Assembly (NCBI GenBank): GCA_016703425.1
Contig: JADJCA010000024.1
Span: 29,051 to 93,050 of the forward strand
Length of the DNA: 64,000 bases
Reading direction: 5' to 3'
From: Myxococcales bacterium
Lineage (GTDB): Bacteria; Myxococcota_A; Polyangia; Polyangiales; Polyangiaceae
The notes below the pieces were generated by a model. That model made no database searches. It was not told where the DNA came from and worked only from the letters and a program-made list of their open reading frames with translations. The translations under genes were made by a program, and so were the position numbers. Shown one piece after another: positions 32,463 through 42,676 of this stretch (positions are counted from its first letter, which is position 1; each line of letters starts with the position of its first letter).

Positions 32463-32885
32463 ATGTTTCGTGTAAAAAAGATCGATCACGTAGCCGTCTG
32501 CGTCGCCGACATCGAGCAAGCGACAGAGCGCTGGAGGGCGGTGCTCGGTCTCGCGGTGCGCGAGCGCGAGGTCGTCGAGTCGCAGCGCACCGAGGCCGCC
32601 CTCTTGCCGATCGGCGAGTCGAACCTTGAGCTCATCAGCCCGCGCGGCAACGAGGGGCTCGAGAAGTTCCTCGAGAAGCGGGGGCCCGGCCTTCACCACA
32701 TCGCCGTCGAGGTCGAGGGGATCGAGGAGGCCCTCGCGACGCTCAAGGCGCTGGGCATCCCGCTCATCGACGAGACGCCTCGCCGTGGCGCACGCGGACA
32801 CAAGGTCGCGTTCGTTCACCCGAAGGCCACCGGTGGCGTGCTCGTCGAGCTCGTGGAGCCGGAGCACGCAGGCCCGGGCGCCTAA
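32463..32885 (+). CDS. mce: Methylmalonyl-CoA epimerase
   Basis: 140 residues of the glyoxalase/vicinal-oxygen-chelate fold: KIDHVAVCVADIEQA at the start, ESNLELISP, GPGLHHIAVEVE, ALGIPLIDETPRRGARGHKVAFVHP and VLVELVEP. The metal ligands expected of the family (His10, His in GLHHIA, Glu in VELVEP) are present. It interconverts the (R) and (S) forms of methylmalonyl-CoA, linking propionyl-CoA to succinyl-CoA. The ATG at 32463 places the first beta strand correctly; the frame is open further upstream inside the kinase gene. Confidence 0.9.
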   Translation: MFRVKKIDHVAVCVADIEQATERWRAVLGLAVREREVVESQRTEAALLPIGESNLELISPRGNEGLEKFLEKRGPGLHHIAVEVEGIEEALATLKALGIPLIDETPRRGARGHKVAFVHPKATGGVLVELVEPEHAGPGA

Positions 32886-33006
32886 CCGCCGACGATGCGC
32901 GTCCAGCCAACCAAGCTGGGCGCCGCTTTGGTCTAGCGAATTTTCGTGTCGTTTCGATGGACTGGGTGGTGTACGTTCTAGCCGCGACAACCCCAAGGAG
33001 CTCGTG

Positions 33007-34026
33007 ATGCTCAAGCTTCGGAACTGGCTCATGACAGGCGCTGCCTTGTGCGCGCTCTCGTTCGTCTCAGCAGAATCCTTCGCGCAAGCGAAGCCCAAGC
33101 CCGCGCCCGCAAAGCCGGCGCCGAAGGGCGCGGCCAAGCCCGACGCCGATCCGCAGAAGCCGAATTTGGCCGAGGCGAAGGCCCGGTACGGAGCCGGCGA
33201 GGCGAAGTACAAGGCCGGCGACTTTGCCGGTGCGCTGGTCGAGTTCCAGGCCGCGGACGGCATCAAGGCGACGCCTCAGGCGGCGCGCTACTTGGGTCTC
33301 TGCCAAGACAAGCTCGGCAAGCTGCCCGAGGCGGTTTCAGCCTACGAGCGCTTCTTGGCCGATGTGCCCGCGAAGCTTCAGCCGGAAGTCGACGGCATCA
33401 AGAAGCGCGTCGAGGAGATCAAGGCAACGCCGGGCAAGGTGCGCATCGAGACCGTGCCCGCGGGCGCTGCGTTCTCCGTCGACGGCAAGCCGGCTCAATC
33501 TGCCGCCGAGATCGAGCTCTCGCCGGGCAAGCACGCGCTGACGTTTCGAGCCGAGGGCCGTGAGGCCGCGGAGCGCACCGTCGACGTGACCTTTGCGTCA
33601 AAGCAAGACCTCAAGGTCGAGCTCAAGGAGCTGCCGCCGCCGCCGCCCGTGGCGAAGGTCGAGACGCCGCCGCCGGCCCCCGCGACGCCGGCACCGCCGC
33701 CGCCGGAGCCGCGTAGCCTCGTCCCGGCGTTCATCACCGGCGGCCTTGCCGTCGCCGCGGCGGGTGTTGGTACGGCCTTCGGGGTCTTGGCCCTCGGCGA
33801 CAAGAGCGACTTCGACAAGACGCCGTCGGCGGAGAAGGCTGACGACGGCGAGAACCACGCGCTCATCGCGGACATGGCATTCGGTGTCGCCATCACCATG
33901 GGCGTGACCAGCGCCGTGTTGTTCCTCACGCGTGACGAACCGGCCGCGACGAAGGCGGCTCGCAACAAGTCCCGCGTGATGCCGGCCGCCACGCGCGGCG
34001 GCGGCGGCGCTCTCATCCGCTTCTAA
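33007..34026 (+). CDS. TPR/PEGA membrane protein
   Basis: 339 residues, ribosome binding site AAGGAG at 32995-33000. It has a signal peptide (cut after SFAQA), a Lys/Pro/Ala linker, TPR-like repeats at ~55-125 (YKAGDFAGALVEFQAADG, DKLGKLPEAVSAYERFL) and a PEGA domain at ~140-210 (VRIETVPAGAAFSVDGKPA). A Pro-rich stretch follows, then two membrane helices around a ~35-residue polar loop ending NHALIADMAFGVAITMG. The same C-terminal module recurs in the broken gene at 41.0-41.8 kb. Probably periplasmic with a membrane tail; role unknown. Confidence 0.75.
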   Translation: MLKLRNWLMTGAALCALSFVSAESFAQAKPKPAPAKPAPKGAAKPDADPQKPNLAEAKARYGAGEAKYKAGDFAGALVEFQAADGIKATPQAARYLGLCQDKLGKLPEAVSAYERFLADVPAKLQPEVDGIKKRVEEIKATPGKVRIETVPAGAAFSVDGKPAQSAAEIELSPGKHALTFRAEGREAAERTVDVTFASKQDLKVELKELPPPPPVAKVETPPPAPATPAPPPPEPRSLVPAFITGGLAVAAAGVGTAFGVLALGDKSDFDKTPSAEKADDGENHALIADMAFGVAITMGVTSAVLFLTRDEPAATKAARNKSRVMPAATRGGGGALIRF

Positions 34027-34044
34027 GGCACAGAGGAGTACGTG

Positions 34045-34413
34045 ATGCGTCTTCGCCCCCAGATCGTCGTGAGCCTCGCGCTCGTCACCGTGGCCGCGGG
34101 CTGCGAGCTCCTCGTGGACTTCGACCGAAGCAAGGTCGATGGCGGCAGCTTCGACGCTTCCGTCGCCGACGTCGCGGTGACCGATCAGACCAGTCCCCCC
34201 GTGGACTCCTCGGCCGGCGGCGACGCGCAGGCGGATGTCGCCGTCGTGGACGGCGGCACCGATGCGGCCGTCACCGCCGACGCCGACGCCAGCGTTCCCC
34301 CCGCCGATAGCGGAGTGGATGCGCACGACGCTGCCACCGGAAGCGACGCGTCCGACGCGGCCGTCGTTGACGACGCGGCTGCCGACGCACCTGACGACGC
34401 ACCGACCGACTGA
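34045..34413 (+). CDS. Acidic Asp/Ala-rich lipoprotein
   Basis: 122 residues from the ATG at 34045; GAGGAG sits 6 bases before it, better than for the GTG one codon earlier. Lipobox TVAAGC, then an almost pure Asp/Ala/Val/Thr/Ser sequence with no recognisable fold (repeating DA, DAA, DAD). Such tails are probably flexible stalks. It is 18 bases after the PEGA gene and shares its transcript, ending at a strong terminator. Confidence 0.6.
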   Translation: MRLRPQIVVSLALVTVAAGCELLVDFDRSKVDGGSFDASVADVAVTDQTSPPVDSSAGGDAQADVAVVDGGTDAAVTADADASVPPADSGVDAHDAATGSDASDAAVVDDAAADAPDDAPTD

Positions 34414-34460
34414 GTCGGTCGCTAGCGACGAGCCCTCGCCGGGGCGAACCAAAAAGAAAG

Positions 34461-34492
34461 AAAGGGAGCCGACCCGAAGGTCGACTCCCTTT
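34461..34492. terminator. Bidirectional intrinsic terminator
   Basis: AAAGGGAGCCGAC (34461-34473) and GTCGACTCCCTTT (34480-34492) form a 13-bp stem with one mismatch and a 6-base loop. An A-rich run precedes it (AAAAAGAAAG) and TTTGTTCTG follows, so it can stop transcripts from both sides. It lies between the convergent lipoprotein genes ending at 34413 and 34523. Confidence 0.8.
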
Positions 34493-34522
34493 GTTCTGTG
34501 AGCCGCCCAAGCGCGGCCCGAC

Positions 34523-34867
34523 TCACTCCGGGTTGAACGCCTTGGTCGCGGCTGCGTCTTCGGCGCAAGCGACCGCGTTGTCGGCGGCGACCTTGCAGTG
34601 CTTCACGTGGGTCTCCCCGCGGGAGCAGCCGAGGACGGCGCGGCAGCTGCCTTCCCAGTAGGTGACGTAGTAGTGGCTGGCAATGCCGCCGCTGGCTGCG
34701 GCCGGGGCGGCCGCTCCTTCGGCGGGAGCCGCCGCTGCGGGCGCGCCACCGGCCGGCGGCGCGATCCAAGCAGTGGCGCTTAGGGAGCGCACGGTGGTGC
34801 TGCAGCCGAAAGAGCCGAGGGCGAAGAGGGCGACTGCAAACGTCGTGAGGTTGGACGTGTTCATCAT
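34523..34867 (-). CDS. Small lipoprotein 4 of a four-gene run
   Basis: 114 residues. Lipobox LGSFGC, an Ala/Pro-rich spacer of ~45 residues and a short C-terminal domain with three or four Cys (SHYYVTYWEGSCRAVLGCSR, KHCKVAADNAVACAED). Start may be either of two adjacent ATGs (34867 or 34864). It is 10 bases past the previous gene and ends before the shared terminator. No known family. Confidence 0.6.
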   Translation of the reverse strand: MMNTSNLTTFAVALFALGSFGCSTTVRSLSATAWIAPPAGGAPAAAAPAEGAAAPAAASGGIASHYYVTYWEGSCRAVLGCSRGETHVKHCKVAADNAVACAEDAAATKAFNPE

Positions 34868-34877
34868 CTAGCTCCGC

Positions 34878-35147
34878 TCAGATCGAGTTCGGCACAACGT
34901 TCTCGAGGATGACGGAGTCTTTGCACGCCGTCGTCGAGTTGTTCGCGTCTTGGTTGCAGACGCGAACGTGAACGTTGAAGAGGTTGGTCTTGCTGTCGCC
35001 GGAGCCAACGGCCGCGCCAGACTTCTGGATGAAGGTCTGGATGGACTTGTCGGACGACGCGTAGGCGTGGCCGACGAGCACCTTCGGCGGCGCGCAGCCG
35101 GCAGCGAGGGGAAGGGCAGCGAGGAGGACGAGAGCGCTTTTTCGCAT
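34878..35147 (-). CDS. Small lipoprotein 3 of a four-gene run
   Basis: 89 residues from the ATG at 35147, which has GAGGA 8 bases upstream and opens a standard signal peptide MRKSALVLLAALPLAAGC. An ATG at 35168 that overlaps the previous stop (ATGA) is an alternative. The mature domain of ~70 residues has YASSDKSIQTFIQKSG and LFNVHVRVCNQDANN; its two Cys (VCNQ, ACKD) are spaced for a disulphide. Unknown function. Confidence 0.6.
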   Translation of the reverse strand: MRKSALVLLAALPLAAGCAPPKVLVGHAYASSDKSIQTFIQKSGAAVGSGDSKTNLFNVHVRVCNQDANNSTTACKDSVILENVVPNSI

Positions 35148-35164
35148 GGAGTGGTTCCTCGGCT

Positions 35165-35461
35165 TCATCGGATGTTGGTGCTAGCGCCGTAGCCGCTGGC
35201 CTGGGCCTCGGGGCACACCAGGTCGTTCTGGCCACCGCAGAGGCGTTTGCAGGTGAGCTTGTCGCCCTGCTCGGCGCACGAGTAGAAAACGTACTCGTGG
35301 CTCGACCAGAAGACGTAAGAGCGCGAGACGGCCACGCGCATCGCCGTGAGGGGCTTGGTGGCGTGATCTTCGAAGCCAACGAGCTCGCGGTGAACGCAGC
35401 CGGTTGCGCCAAGGAGGGCGCCGAGGGCGAGGACGGAGACGAGCTTCTTCATGGCAATCAT
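35165..35461 (-). CDS. Small lipoprotein 2 of a four-gene run
   Basis: 98 residues. GGAGG, lying in the last codons of the previous gene, is 6 bases before this ATG, so 35461 is preferred over 35452. Lipobox GATGC. The mature domain contains RVAVSRSYVFWSSHEYVFY and four Cys (YSCAEQ, LTCKRLCGG, LVCPEA), likely two disulphides. Starts one base after the stop of the preceding gene. Confidence 0.6.
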   Translation of the reverse strand: MIAMKKLVSVLALGALLGATGCVHRELVGFEDHATKPLTAMRVAVSRSYVFWSSHEYVFYSCAEQGDKLTCKRLCGGQNDLVCPEAQASGYGASTNIR

Positions 35462-35462
35462 C

Positions 35463-35675
35463 TCAATCCTCCAGGCTCACGGCCATTGGCCGGCAATCGG
35501 CGAGGGTGCCATCGCCGGCAAGGCGGCAGCGAACCACGCCGGTGTCGCCGCCTTGGTAGTAGAGGAATTTGACCTGATCGGCCCGGCTCGTGATGCCTCG
35601 GCAGACGCGCGCAGAGGAGCACGCAGTCGACGCGAGGCCGAGAGCCAGGACGAGAAATAGCGAGGATGCTCTCAT
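35463..35675 (-). CDS. Small lipoprotein 1 of a four-gene run
   Basis: 70 residues from the ATG at 35675. Signal peptide MRASSLFLVLALGLASTAC, then a 50-residue domain with four Cys in all (ACS, VCRGI, VRCRLAGD, DCRPM) and QVKFLYYQGGD. It is the first of four tightly packed lipoprotein genes; together they look like one operon whose promoter lies in the ~80 bases before rhlE ends. Confidence 0.55.
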   Translation of the reverse strand: MRASSLFLVLALGLASTACSSARVCRGITSRADQVKFLYYQGGDTGVVRCRLAGDGTLADCRPMAVSLED

Positions 35676-35754
35676 CGGGGAGCACCCTACGTGAGGCGTC
35701 GTTAGCGCCACCATCGCATGACCATGCGACGGTGACGCGCGATGGCTTTCGGTC

Positions 35755-37110
<1,356 letters not shown>

Positions 37111-37146
37111 CAAAGGGATCGGATTCTTTCTGGTGAGCGGGACACG

Positions 37147-37229
37147 GCTCGCAAAGCGAGCTCTCGCCGGCCGCTACAGGCGAGTGACGTTCTTCGGTGT
37201 ACGAGCCTTTTCCCCGCATTTTCGGGGGA
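37147..37229 (-). promoter_or_regulatory. Structured 5' leader of rhlE
   Basis: Three consecutive inverted repeats lie 37-120 bases before the rhlE start. They are GCTCGC-AAA-GCGAGC (37147-37161, perfect), CTCGCC...GGCGAG (37163-37184) and a CCCCG/CGGGG hairpin with an AT-rich loop (37212-37227). If transcribed they form a row of stems upstream of the helicase start. Leaders of RNA-helicase genes are often structured and self-regulated. Confidence 0.4.
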
Positions 37230-37334
37230 GAGCCTCTTCGGCGCCCACCAGCGGCGAGCAAAGCTCAGCGCGCGGACGCTTCGACACACCGTCGACGTGA
37301 GCGGCACACTAGCGGGTTCCGTGGAGAATGCAAA

Positions 37335-37357
37335 CGGCACGGTTTTTGGGCGTGCCG
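37335..37357 (-). terminator. Candidate terminator after the L,D-transpeptidase-like gene
   Basis: CGGCACG (37335-37341) and CGTGCCG (37351-37357) form a 7-bp perfect stem with a 9-base loop holding a run of five T on the plus strand. It lies 18 bases beyond the stop on the minus strand and is followed there by GTTTGCATT. Confidence 0.45.
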
Positions 37358-37374
37358 GCCACTGCTAGCCGCCG

Positions 37375-38178
37375 CTAGCCCAAGTCGGCGTAGAGCAGGC
37401 TGCCGCCCTCGATGAGATCGACGATGTCGTCCTTCACGTCTTCGTCGAGCACGAAGCAGCCGAGCGAGCGACCCTGCTTGCTTTGCCCCTCGACCACGTA
37501 GGTCGCCGAATGAATCACGATGGCGCGGCTGTACATGTTCGAGTTCGTCGGTGACAGGCCGTGGAGGCGCAGCGACCGGCCGTGCGTGCCGTAATACGTG
37601 TCCCCCGTGAGCGCGAAGCCCAGCGACGACATGTTGGAGCCCGACACGTTGCCGAAGGTCGTGGCATAGCCGGTCCAGTTCGGATCGCTCATCTTGCCGT
37701 GCGCGACGACCTGGGCGCGCACAACGCCGGTCTTCATATCGACGACGAAGAAGCGCTTTTTGCCCGAGTGGGGCGTGAAGTCGACGACGGTGATGAACTT
37801 GAGGTTCTTGATCTGCGCCTTGTTGGCGTCGAAGAACAGGACGGCGCGGGCCAGAAGCGACTTCGGCACGAGGTGAGCGGGATCGAGGTGCGCGTACGGA
37901 CCCGGCGCTGGCGTGTTCGCCGGCGGCGTTCCCGGATCGACGAAGGAGCCTTGGGGAAAGTACTGGCTCGTGGCCGGTGGCGGGGCTGCGCGGTCGCCCT
38001 CTTCCGTCGCGTCGTCTTCGGGACCCACGGGCCGCGTGGGCGCCGCCGCCGTGGGGCTAGCGATCTCCGCCGGCTCTTCCGCGGCATCGGAGCACCCCAC
38101 GAGCAGCGCCGTGAGGGCCAGAACAAGGACGGAAAGGGACTGTCGTGGTCGTGGTCGCGGGGGCGGGGGCGGGAGCAT
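37375..38178 (-). CDS. L,D-transpeptidase-like lipoprotein
   Basis: 267 residues from the ATG at 38178. Lipobox LLVGC (Cys29) and an acidic Ala/Pro linker to ~80. The C-terminal half matches the murein L,D-transpeptidase catalytic-domain family: FFVVDMKTGVV, AHGKMSD, then THGRSLRLHGLSP, IVIHSATYVVEG and GRSLGCFVLDE, where the Cys of SLGCF would be the nucleophile and the earlier His its partner. These enzymes cross-link or modify peptidoglycan. The frame is open far upstream across thrC; only the 38178 start gives a signal peptide. Confidence 0.78.
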   Translation of the reverse strand: MLPPPPPRPRPRQSLSVLVLALTALLVGCSDAAEEPAEIASPTAAAPTRPVGPEDDATEEGDRAAPPPATSQYFPQGSFVDPGTPPANTPAPGPYAHLDPAHLVPKSLLARAVLFFDANKAQIKNLKFITVVDFTPHSGKKRFFVVDMKTGVVRAQVVAHGKMSDPNWTGYATTFGNVSGSNMSSLGFALTGDTYYGTHGRSLRLHGLSPTNSNMYSRAIVIHSATYVVEGQSKQGRSLGCFVLDEDVKDDIVDLIEGGSLLYADLG

Positions 38179-38345
38179 GGAGGTCCTCGTGCGGCTCGGC
38201 GCTCGGGAGCGCACAGAAACGAAGGGCCGATGAGACCGGGCCTGGACCGCGTGCCGCGAGTCTCGTGCGCGTCGCCAGGAGCGGCGCCGATTGTCGCCGA
38301 CGGGAGACGCGGGGTGGGAGGCCATCCCCCCCGTCCCCTTCGTGG

Positions 38346-39673
38346 CTAGCGCTGCAGCGCGGCGAGCGCCGCAGCGACGGCGTCGGCGTCGGCCGGCAAC
38401 GTGCGAGGCTCGTTGGCCAGCCGCGTGTCGACACCGGCGAGTCGCCGCTCGTGGTAGCCGAGCTTGAACTCGGTGAACTTGAGGGCGCTGGCCGTCGACA
38501 CGACGACGACCTTGTCGGCGGCGCGGATGACGTCGCGCGCGCGAAGCTTCTTCACGGCGGCCAAGGCCACGCCGGTGTGCGGGCAGGCATAGAGGCCCGC
38601 GCGGTCGGCCTCCGCCGCCGCGTTCGCGAGCTCCGACTCCGTCGCTTCCTCGACGACGCCGTTCATCGCTTCGAGGGCCGCCATGGCGCGGGGCGCGCTG
38701 ACGGGATTTCCGATCTGAATGGCGCTCGCGAGCGTTCGGCCTGCGGTGACCGGCTCGACGGTCTTGGACCCGTGTTTGAAGGCTCGAAAGAGAGGATTCG
38801 CTTCGTGGGCCTGCGCCACCACGAGGCGCGGCATGCGGTCGATGACGCCGAGCTCCTTCATCATGGCGAAGCCCGCGTGAAGCGCCGCCGAGTTGCCCAG
38901 GTTGCCGCCCGGCAGAACGACCCAATCGGGGACCTCCCACGAGAGCTGCTGGGCGATCTCGAAGGCGACGGTCTTTTGACCCTCGATGCGGATCGCGTTC
39001 ATCGAGTTGGCCAGGTAGACGAGCCCGCGGCGCGCGAGCTCTTGAATGACCTTCATGCACCCGTCGAAGTCGGACTCGAGCGCGAGGACCGTGGCGCCGT
39101 GGGCGAGCGGCTGAACGAGCTGCGCTGTCGAGACCAGGCCCTTGGGCAAGAGGACGACGACGGGCATCGCCGCGGCGGCGCCGTAGGCGGCGAGCGCCGC
39201 GGAGGTGTCGCCGGTGCTCGCGCAAGCGAGGACGGGACTCGCGAGGGCGCCGGTGCGAACGCCGTAGCGCACGGTGCTGACGAGCACGGTCATGCCGAGG
39301 TCTTTGAACGAGCCCGTGTGCGAGGTGCCACACTGCTTGAGGCCGAGCCACGCGAGGTCGAGCTCTCGAGCCAGGCGCGTCGCGTGCGTCAAGGGCGTGG
39401 CCCCTTCGCCGAGCGTGACGACGTCTCCCGGAGCTAGCTCGGGGTTGACCCACTCGCGCTTGTTCCAGACGCCGGACGCGTCGAGCGGACCTCGGGAGCG
39501 AGCGTCAAAGAGAGCGCGCCACTCGGCCCGCTCTTGGACTTGAGGGCGTCCATGTCGTGGGCGACGGCGAGGAGTCCCCCGCAGCGGGGGCAGACGACGT
39601 CACGCGTGACGAGGGGGAGGCTACCGGTGCAGCCGGCTCGGCACTCGAGGTGCGCGCGAAAGGGAAGGGTCAT
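38346..39673 (-). pseudogene. thrC: Threonine synthase, broken by a -1 frameshift
   Basis: Read leftward from the ATG at 39673 the N-terminus is a threonine synthase zinc-ribbon-like start: MTLPFRAHLECRAGCTGS, DVVCPRCGGLLAVAHDMDAL. At ~39537 the frame shifts: the original frame ends within ~30 codons, while the frame one base over continues EWRALFDARSRGPLDASGVW, VTLGEGATPL, then the PLP lysine GSFKDLGM and the rest to 38346. Adding one base near GGACTTGAG on the plus strand restores one protein of ~440 residues. ThrC makes threonine from phosphohomoserine. Either a sequencing error or a real lesion; no slippery site is evident. Confidence 0.82.
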
Positions 39674-41022
39674 GGCGGGGGCGGTACGCAGCGTAGAACA
39701 CCGCTCGGTGCGGGGCGACAGGGAGTGCTTCGGGGGCAGTCCGAATCGAGGCAACAGACCGAGGAGCAGCGGGCCGTCACGGCGTCGCAGAGGCCCGTGG
39801 TGCACTCGTTGTTCGCGCTGCACGCGTCGCCGAAGGACTTGTTGGCGCTCGTGGGGACGCTGCCGATGCAAGCCGTGACGATCGTGTCTTTGGTGAGCGC
39901 TGAGCGTGAGGTGTTGACGCAGAGGATCTTCTTGCCGTCGACGGTCCCGCAATCCTCTGCGGAGCTGCAGCAGGGCGCGACGCAATGTTGTTGCCCCTGG
40001 TAGAACGCGCACAGGTTCGACGTGCAGTCCTGCGGCGCGCTGCACGAGGCGTGGCGCGCCGCGCTGCCCGGAGGGTCGGCGCAGCCGAAGAAGGCGCGGC
40101 CGCCGCTCTCCACGAAGCGACAGGTGGTGCCTCCTAGGCAATCGCCCGACGAGCAACACGTGTCGAGGCACTTTTGGTCTTGGCAGATGCCCGAGCGGCA
40201 AGCGCTCGAAACCGTGCACGCGGCGCCGACGTCGGAGAGGCCCAGCGACTTGCTGCGGCCCGCGAGGCCCGGCTCAAGGCAATAGCGCCCGCCGGTGCCG
40301 GGTGCGAAGCAGACAAAGCCGAGCGAGCATTGTCCTGACGTGCAGCAGGGCCGGCTGCAGACGCCTTTGCTTCCCTTGATGGCGCCGCCCAACATGCCTG
40401 CCGTTGCGCACAAGCCCGATTGACACTCTTGATCGGAGCCACAAGCGGTTCCCAAGGGGAGGTTCGCGGTGGGGTTGATGCATTGCTGCGTTGAGGCGTC
40501 GCACGTCTTGGGCGGTGGGCAGTTGGCCTTGGTGCACGCCTGCGCTTCAGGGATGCAGCCGCCGCCGCGGGGGGCGCACACCTCGCCCGCCTTGCAGGCG
40601 CGGTCGGCGTTGTCGGCGGTCCCGTCGCAGTCGTCGTCGACGCCGTTGCACGACTCGGGGGCGCCCGGGAAGACGGCCGGGTCGTCGTCGTTGCAATCGA
40701 GATCGACGAGCTTGCCGTCTTCGGCGGAGATGCGCCCGCAGAAGGTGATGCCGTCGCCGTCGCGATCGCTCGCTTCGCCGTCGTCGATGCGCCCGTTGCA
40801 GTCGTTGTCGCGGCCGTCGCATTGGTCCGTCGATTCGCAGGGAACGCAGCCAGCGCCGTTGCAATACATCCCGCTCGGGCAAGCTGAAAGCTCGGTGCCG
40901 CGGCACGTGAAGGCAGGGACCTCGCTGCTGACGATGGCTTGGCAGCCGCCGGCGGGAAATACGAGGAGCGCGAAGAGCGCGGCGCACGCGAGCGCCCAGA
41001 GGCCTCGCCCGAGCTGGGACAT
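39670..41022 (-). CDS. Cys-rich lipoprotein with MopE-type metal-binding motifs
   Basis: 450 residues from the ATG at 41022. Lipobox PAGGC (Cys27). Early in the mature protein are two 'putative metal-binding' units, CDGRDNDCNGRIDDG and CNGVDDDCDGTAD, with Asp-rich loops as in MopE-like proteins. Behind them come about eight Cys-rich repeats of the C-x5-C-x-S-G-x-C kind (QECQSGLCATAG, ACRSGICQDQKC, NECTTGLCDA), most with paired CC. Likely a calcium- or copper-binding surface protein. It overlaps the thrC start by four bases, an odd pairing. Confidence 0.75.
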   Translation of the reverse strand: MSQLGRGLWALACAALFALLVFPAGGCQAIVSSEVPAFTCRGTELSACPSGMYCNGAGCVPCESTDQCDGRDNDCNGRIDDGEASDRDGDGITFCGRISAEDGKLVDLDCNDDDPAVFPGAPESCNGVDDDCDGTADNADRACKAGEVCAPRGGGCIPEAQACTKANCPPPKTCDASTQQCINPTANLPLGTACGSDQECQSGLCATAGMLGGAIKGSKGVCSRPCCTSGQCSLGFVCFAPGTGGRYCLEPGLAGRSKSLGLSDVGAACTVSSACRSGICQDQKCLDTCCSSGDCLGGTTCRFVESGGRAFFGCADPPGSAARHASCSAPQDCTSNLCAFYQGQQHCVAPCCSSAEDCGTVDGKKILCVNTSRSALTKDTIVTACIGSVPTSANKSFGDACSANNECTTGLCDAVTARCSSVCCLDSDCPRSTPCRPAPSGVLRCVPPPP

Positions 41023-41039
41023 CCTCGCGGTCGCCACGT

Positions 41040-41827
41040 TCACCACGCGAAGCCTCCTGGCGCAGCGCGGAGTGACGCGACCGGCACGACCGCAGCCTTT
41101 GCTGGGGCCGCCTCTTTGGGCCTGAGGAAATAGAGGAGCGCACACGCGACGCCGCCGACGACGAAGACGCCGAAGCCAACGTCCGCGACGATTGCCTTCC
41201 CGTGCGCATCGTCGGCCTTGGCGGCGAGGTCTGAGTAGCTCCCGTCGCGCCCCGTCACGAAGCCCGACTTGGGGCGCGACGCGAGCGCATCGACGCCGAA
41301 GATGCTCCCCACGGCGAGACCCGCGACGGCGGCGCCTCCGGCGACGAAGGTCCAGGTGTCGAGCCGACCCATCTTGGGCGGGGCAGGCGTCTCACCCTTG
41401 CGCGTGTCGTCGCGCGGAGCGCCGACGAGAGACTTCTTTGCGCCTTCGAGGCGCCGGATGGCGGAGTCGGCGCGGCCACGCTCGGCCTCATCGAGGTCCA
41501 TGTTGGCGTAGCGCCGCATCCAGCGGAGCGCCTCGTCGATCTTCGAGGCTTCTCGCTGACGACGGCGAGGTTGTAGACGAGATCTTTGGCCTCGGGGTCG
41601 AGGCGTTGCGCCGCCTCGAGCTCGGCGAGCGCTTCCTTGTAGCTTCCCTCGCGATAGAGCTCGCGACCGCGCTCGAAGTGCTTGAGGGCGCGCTGGTGGG
41701 CGTCGTCGCCTTCGGTGCCCGCGGCGGCTTTCGGTGCGGGCGTCGCCGCACCTTGGGCGCGCGAGGGTCCCCCGGTCGTCAACGTGACGACACAAGCGAA
41801 GACGGCGAGGGGCGCGCGGGATCGCAT
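41040..41827 (-). pseudogene. TPR membrane protein, broken by a -1 frameshift
   Basis: From the ATG at 41827: signal peptide, Ala/Pro linker, and TPR repeats (ALKHFERGRELYREGSYKEA, LVYNLAVVSEK). Near 41551 the frame must shift by one base to continue KIDEALRWMRRYANMDLDEA, a Lys/Pro linker and two membrane helices around a polar loop ending AIVADVGFGVFVVGG, stop at 41040. The bases AAG CCTCG AAG are one short of two codons. The intact design equals the gene at 33.0-34.0 kb without its PEGA domain. The gap to the MopE-like gene is 17 bases. Confidence 0.75.
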
Positions 41828-41990
41828 GGACGGCGGGCTTATAACAGAACTTTCCCCGGGAAAGTGCCCCTCCCGTGCGGATCGCGCGCCCTCGCGGGAA
41901 GGCCCTGTAAGGTCCCGGGCCTTTGGCCGTTGTTCAGGCGGGGCGGACGAATGCCGCACGCCTCCGCTGGAAAGAAACCGAGGATCTCCG

Positions 41991-42609
41991 ATGAAGACCT
42001 GGGCACTTGGCCTTGCTTTGACACTTGTCTCGGCCTCGGCGTTCGCCGACGAGGATGACTCGCGATTTGCCGTGGCCCCGGGCCGGCATCGGCCTCCTCC
42101 CGTGGCCGACCTGGACTATGACCCGCCGCCGTTGGCGCGAGAGCCCGAGCGCGTTCGCTCCGCAGCGCGCGTGGCCATTGGCCCCTCTGCGGTGACCACC
42201 GGCAAGGGCCTTGGCGTGGGCGTCGGCGGCGCTCTCGACATCGGGAAAGGGTCCGTCGGTGGGCGAATTTCCGCCGCCTGGACCCGCGGCGAGCCGGGCG
42301 CGGGCAGCCTCGCCTCCGAGTCGTTCGCACAATACGCCGCGGAGCTCGTCTTGGACCTCCAGAAGCGCGGCCCCGTTCACCCGCTGCTCGGAGTGGGCTT
42401 CGGCGTTGTTCACGCGGCGCACGCCCAAGGGTCCGGATATGCGGGCGTCGGGCTTCTGCGCGGCGGCGTCGAGTACGCCCTCGGCTTCGAGGAAACGGAC
42501 GTCCGCCTCGGGGTCTCAGTGACCGGTGGCCTCGCGGGCCGCCGATCGCGCCATCGAGCCCCTGCGGGCCCACGGCCTTGTGGGCGCCTACGTCGCCATC
42601 GGGCTCTGA
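41991..42609 (+). pseudogene. Exported beta-barrel-like protein, broken near its C-terminus
   Basis: From the ATG at 41991: signal peptide (ends SAFADE), Pro-rich linker, then Gly-rich alternating strands as in small outer-membrane barrels (LGVGVGGALDIG, VGGRISAAWTRG, HPLLGVGFGVVHAAHA, YAGVGLLRGGVEYALGFEET, VRLGVSVTGGLAG). At ~42531-42541 one extra base (or two missing) throws it out of frame. The neighbouring frame gives a proper end, ADRAIEPLRAHGLVGAYV and a final hydrophobic strand, stop at 42609. Without repair the frame runs on into proA. Function unknown. Confidence 0.65.
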
Positions 42610-42676
42610 GCGGCGCGCCAGACGCCGCGCGCCGTTGCGAGGCGGGCCGCCTCGGGACCGTGTACGCTTTCGCGCC

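Noticed and set aside
39530..39545. Programmed frameshift in thrC
   Set aside because: No slippery heptamer or downstream hairpin; single-base loss is simpler.
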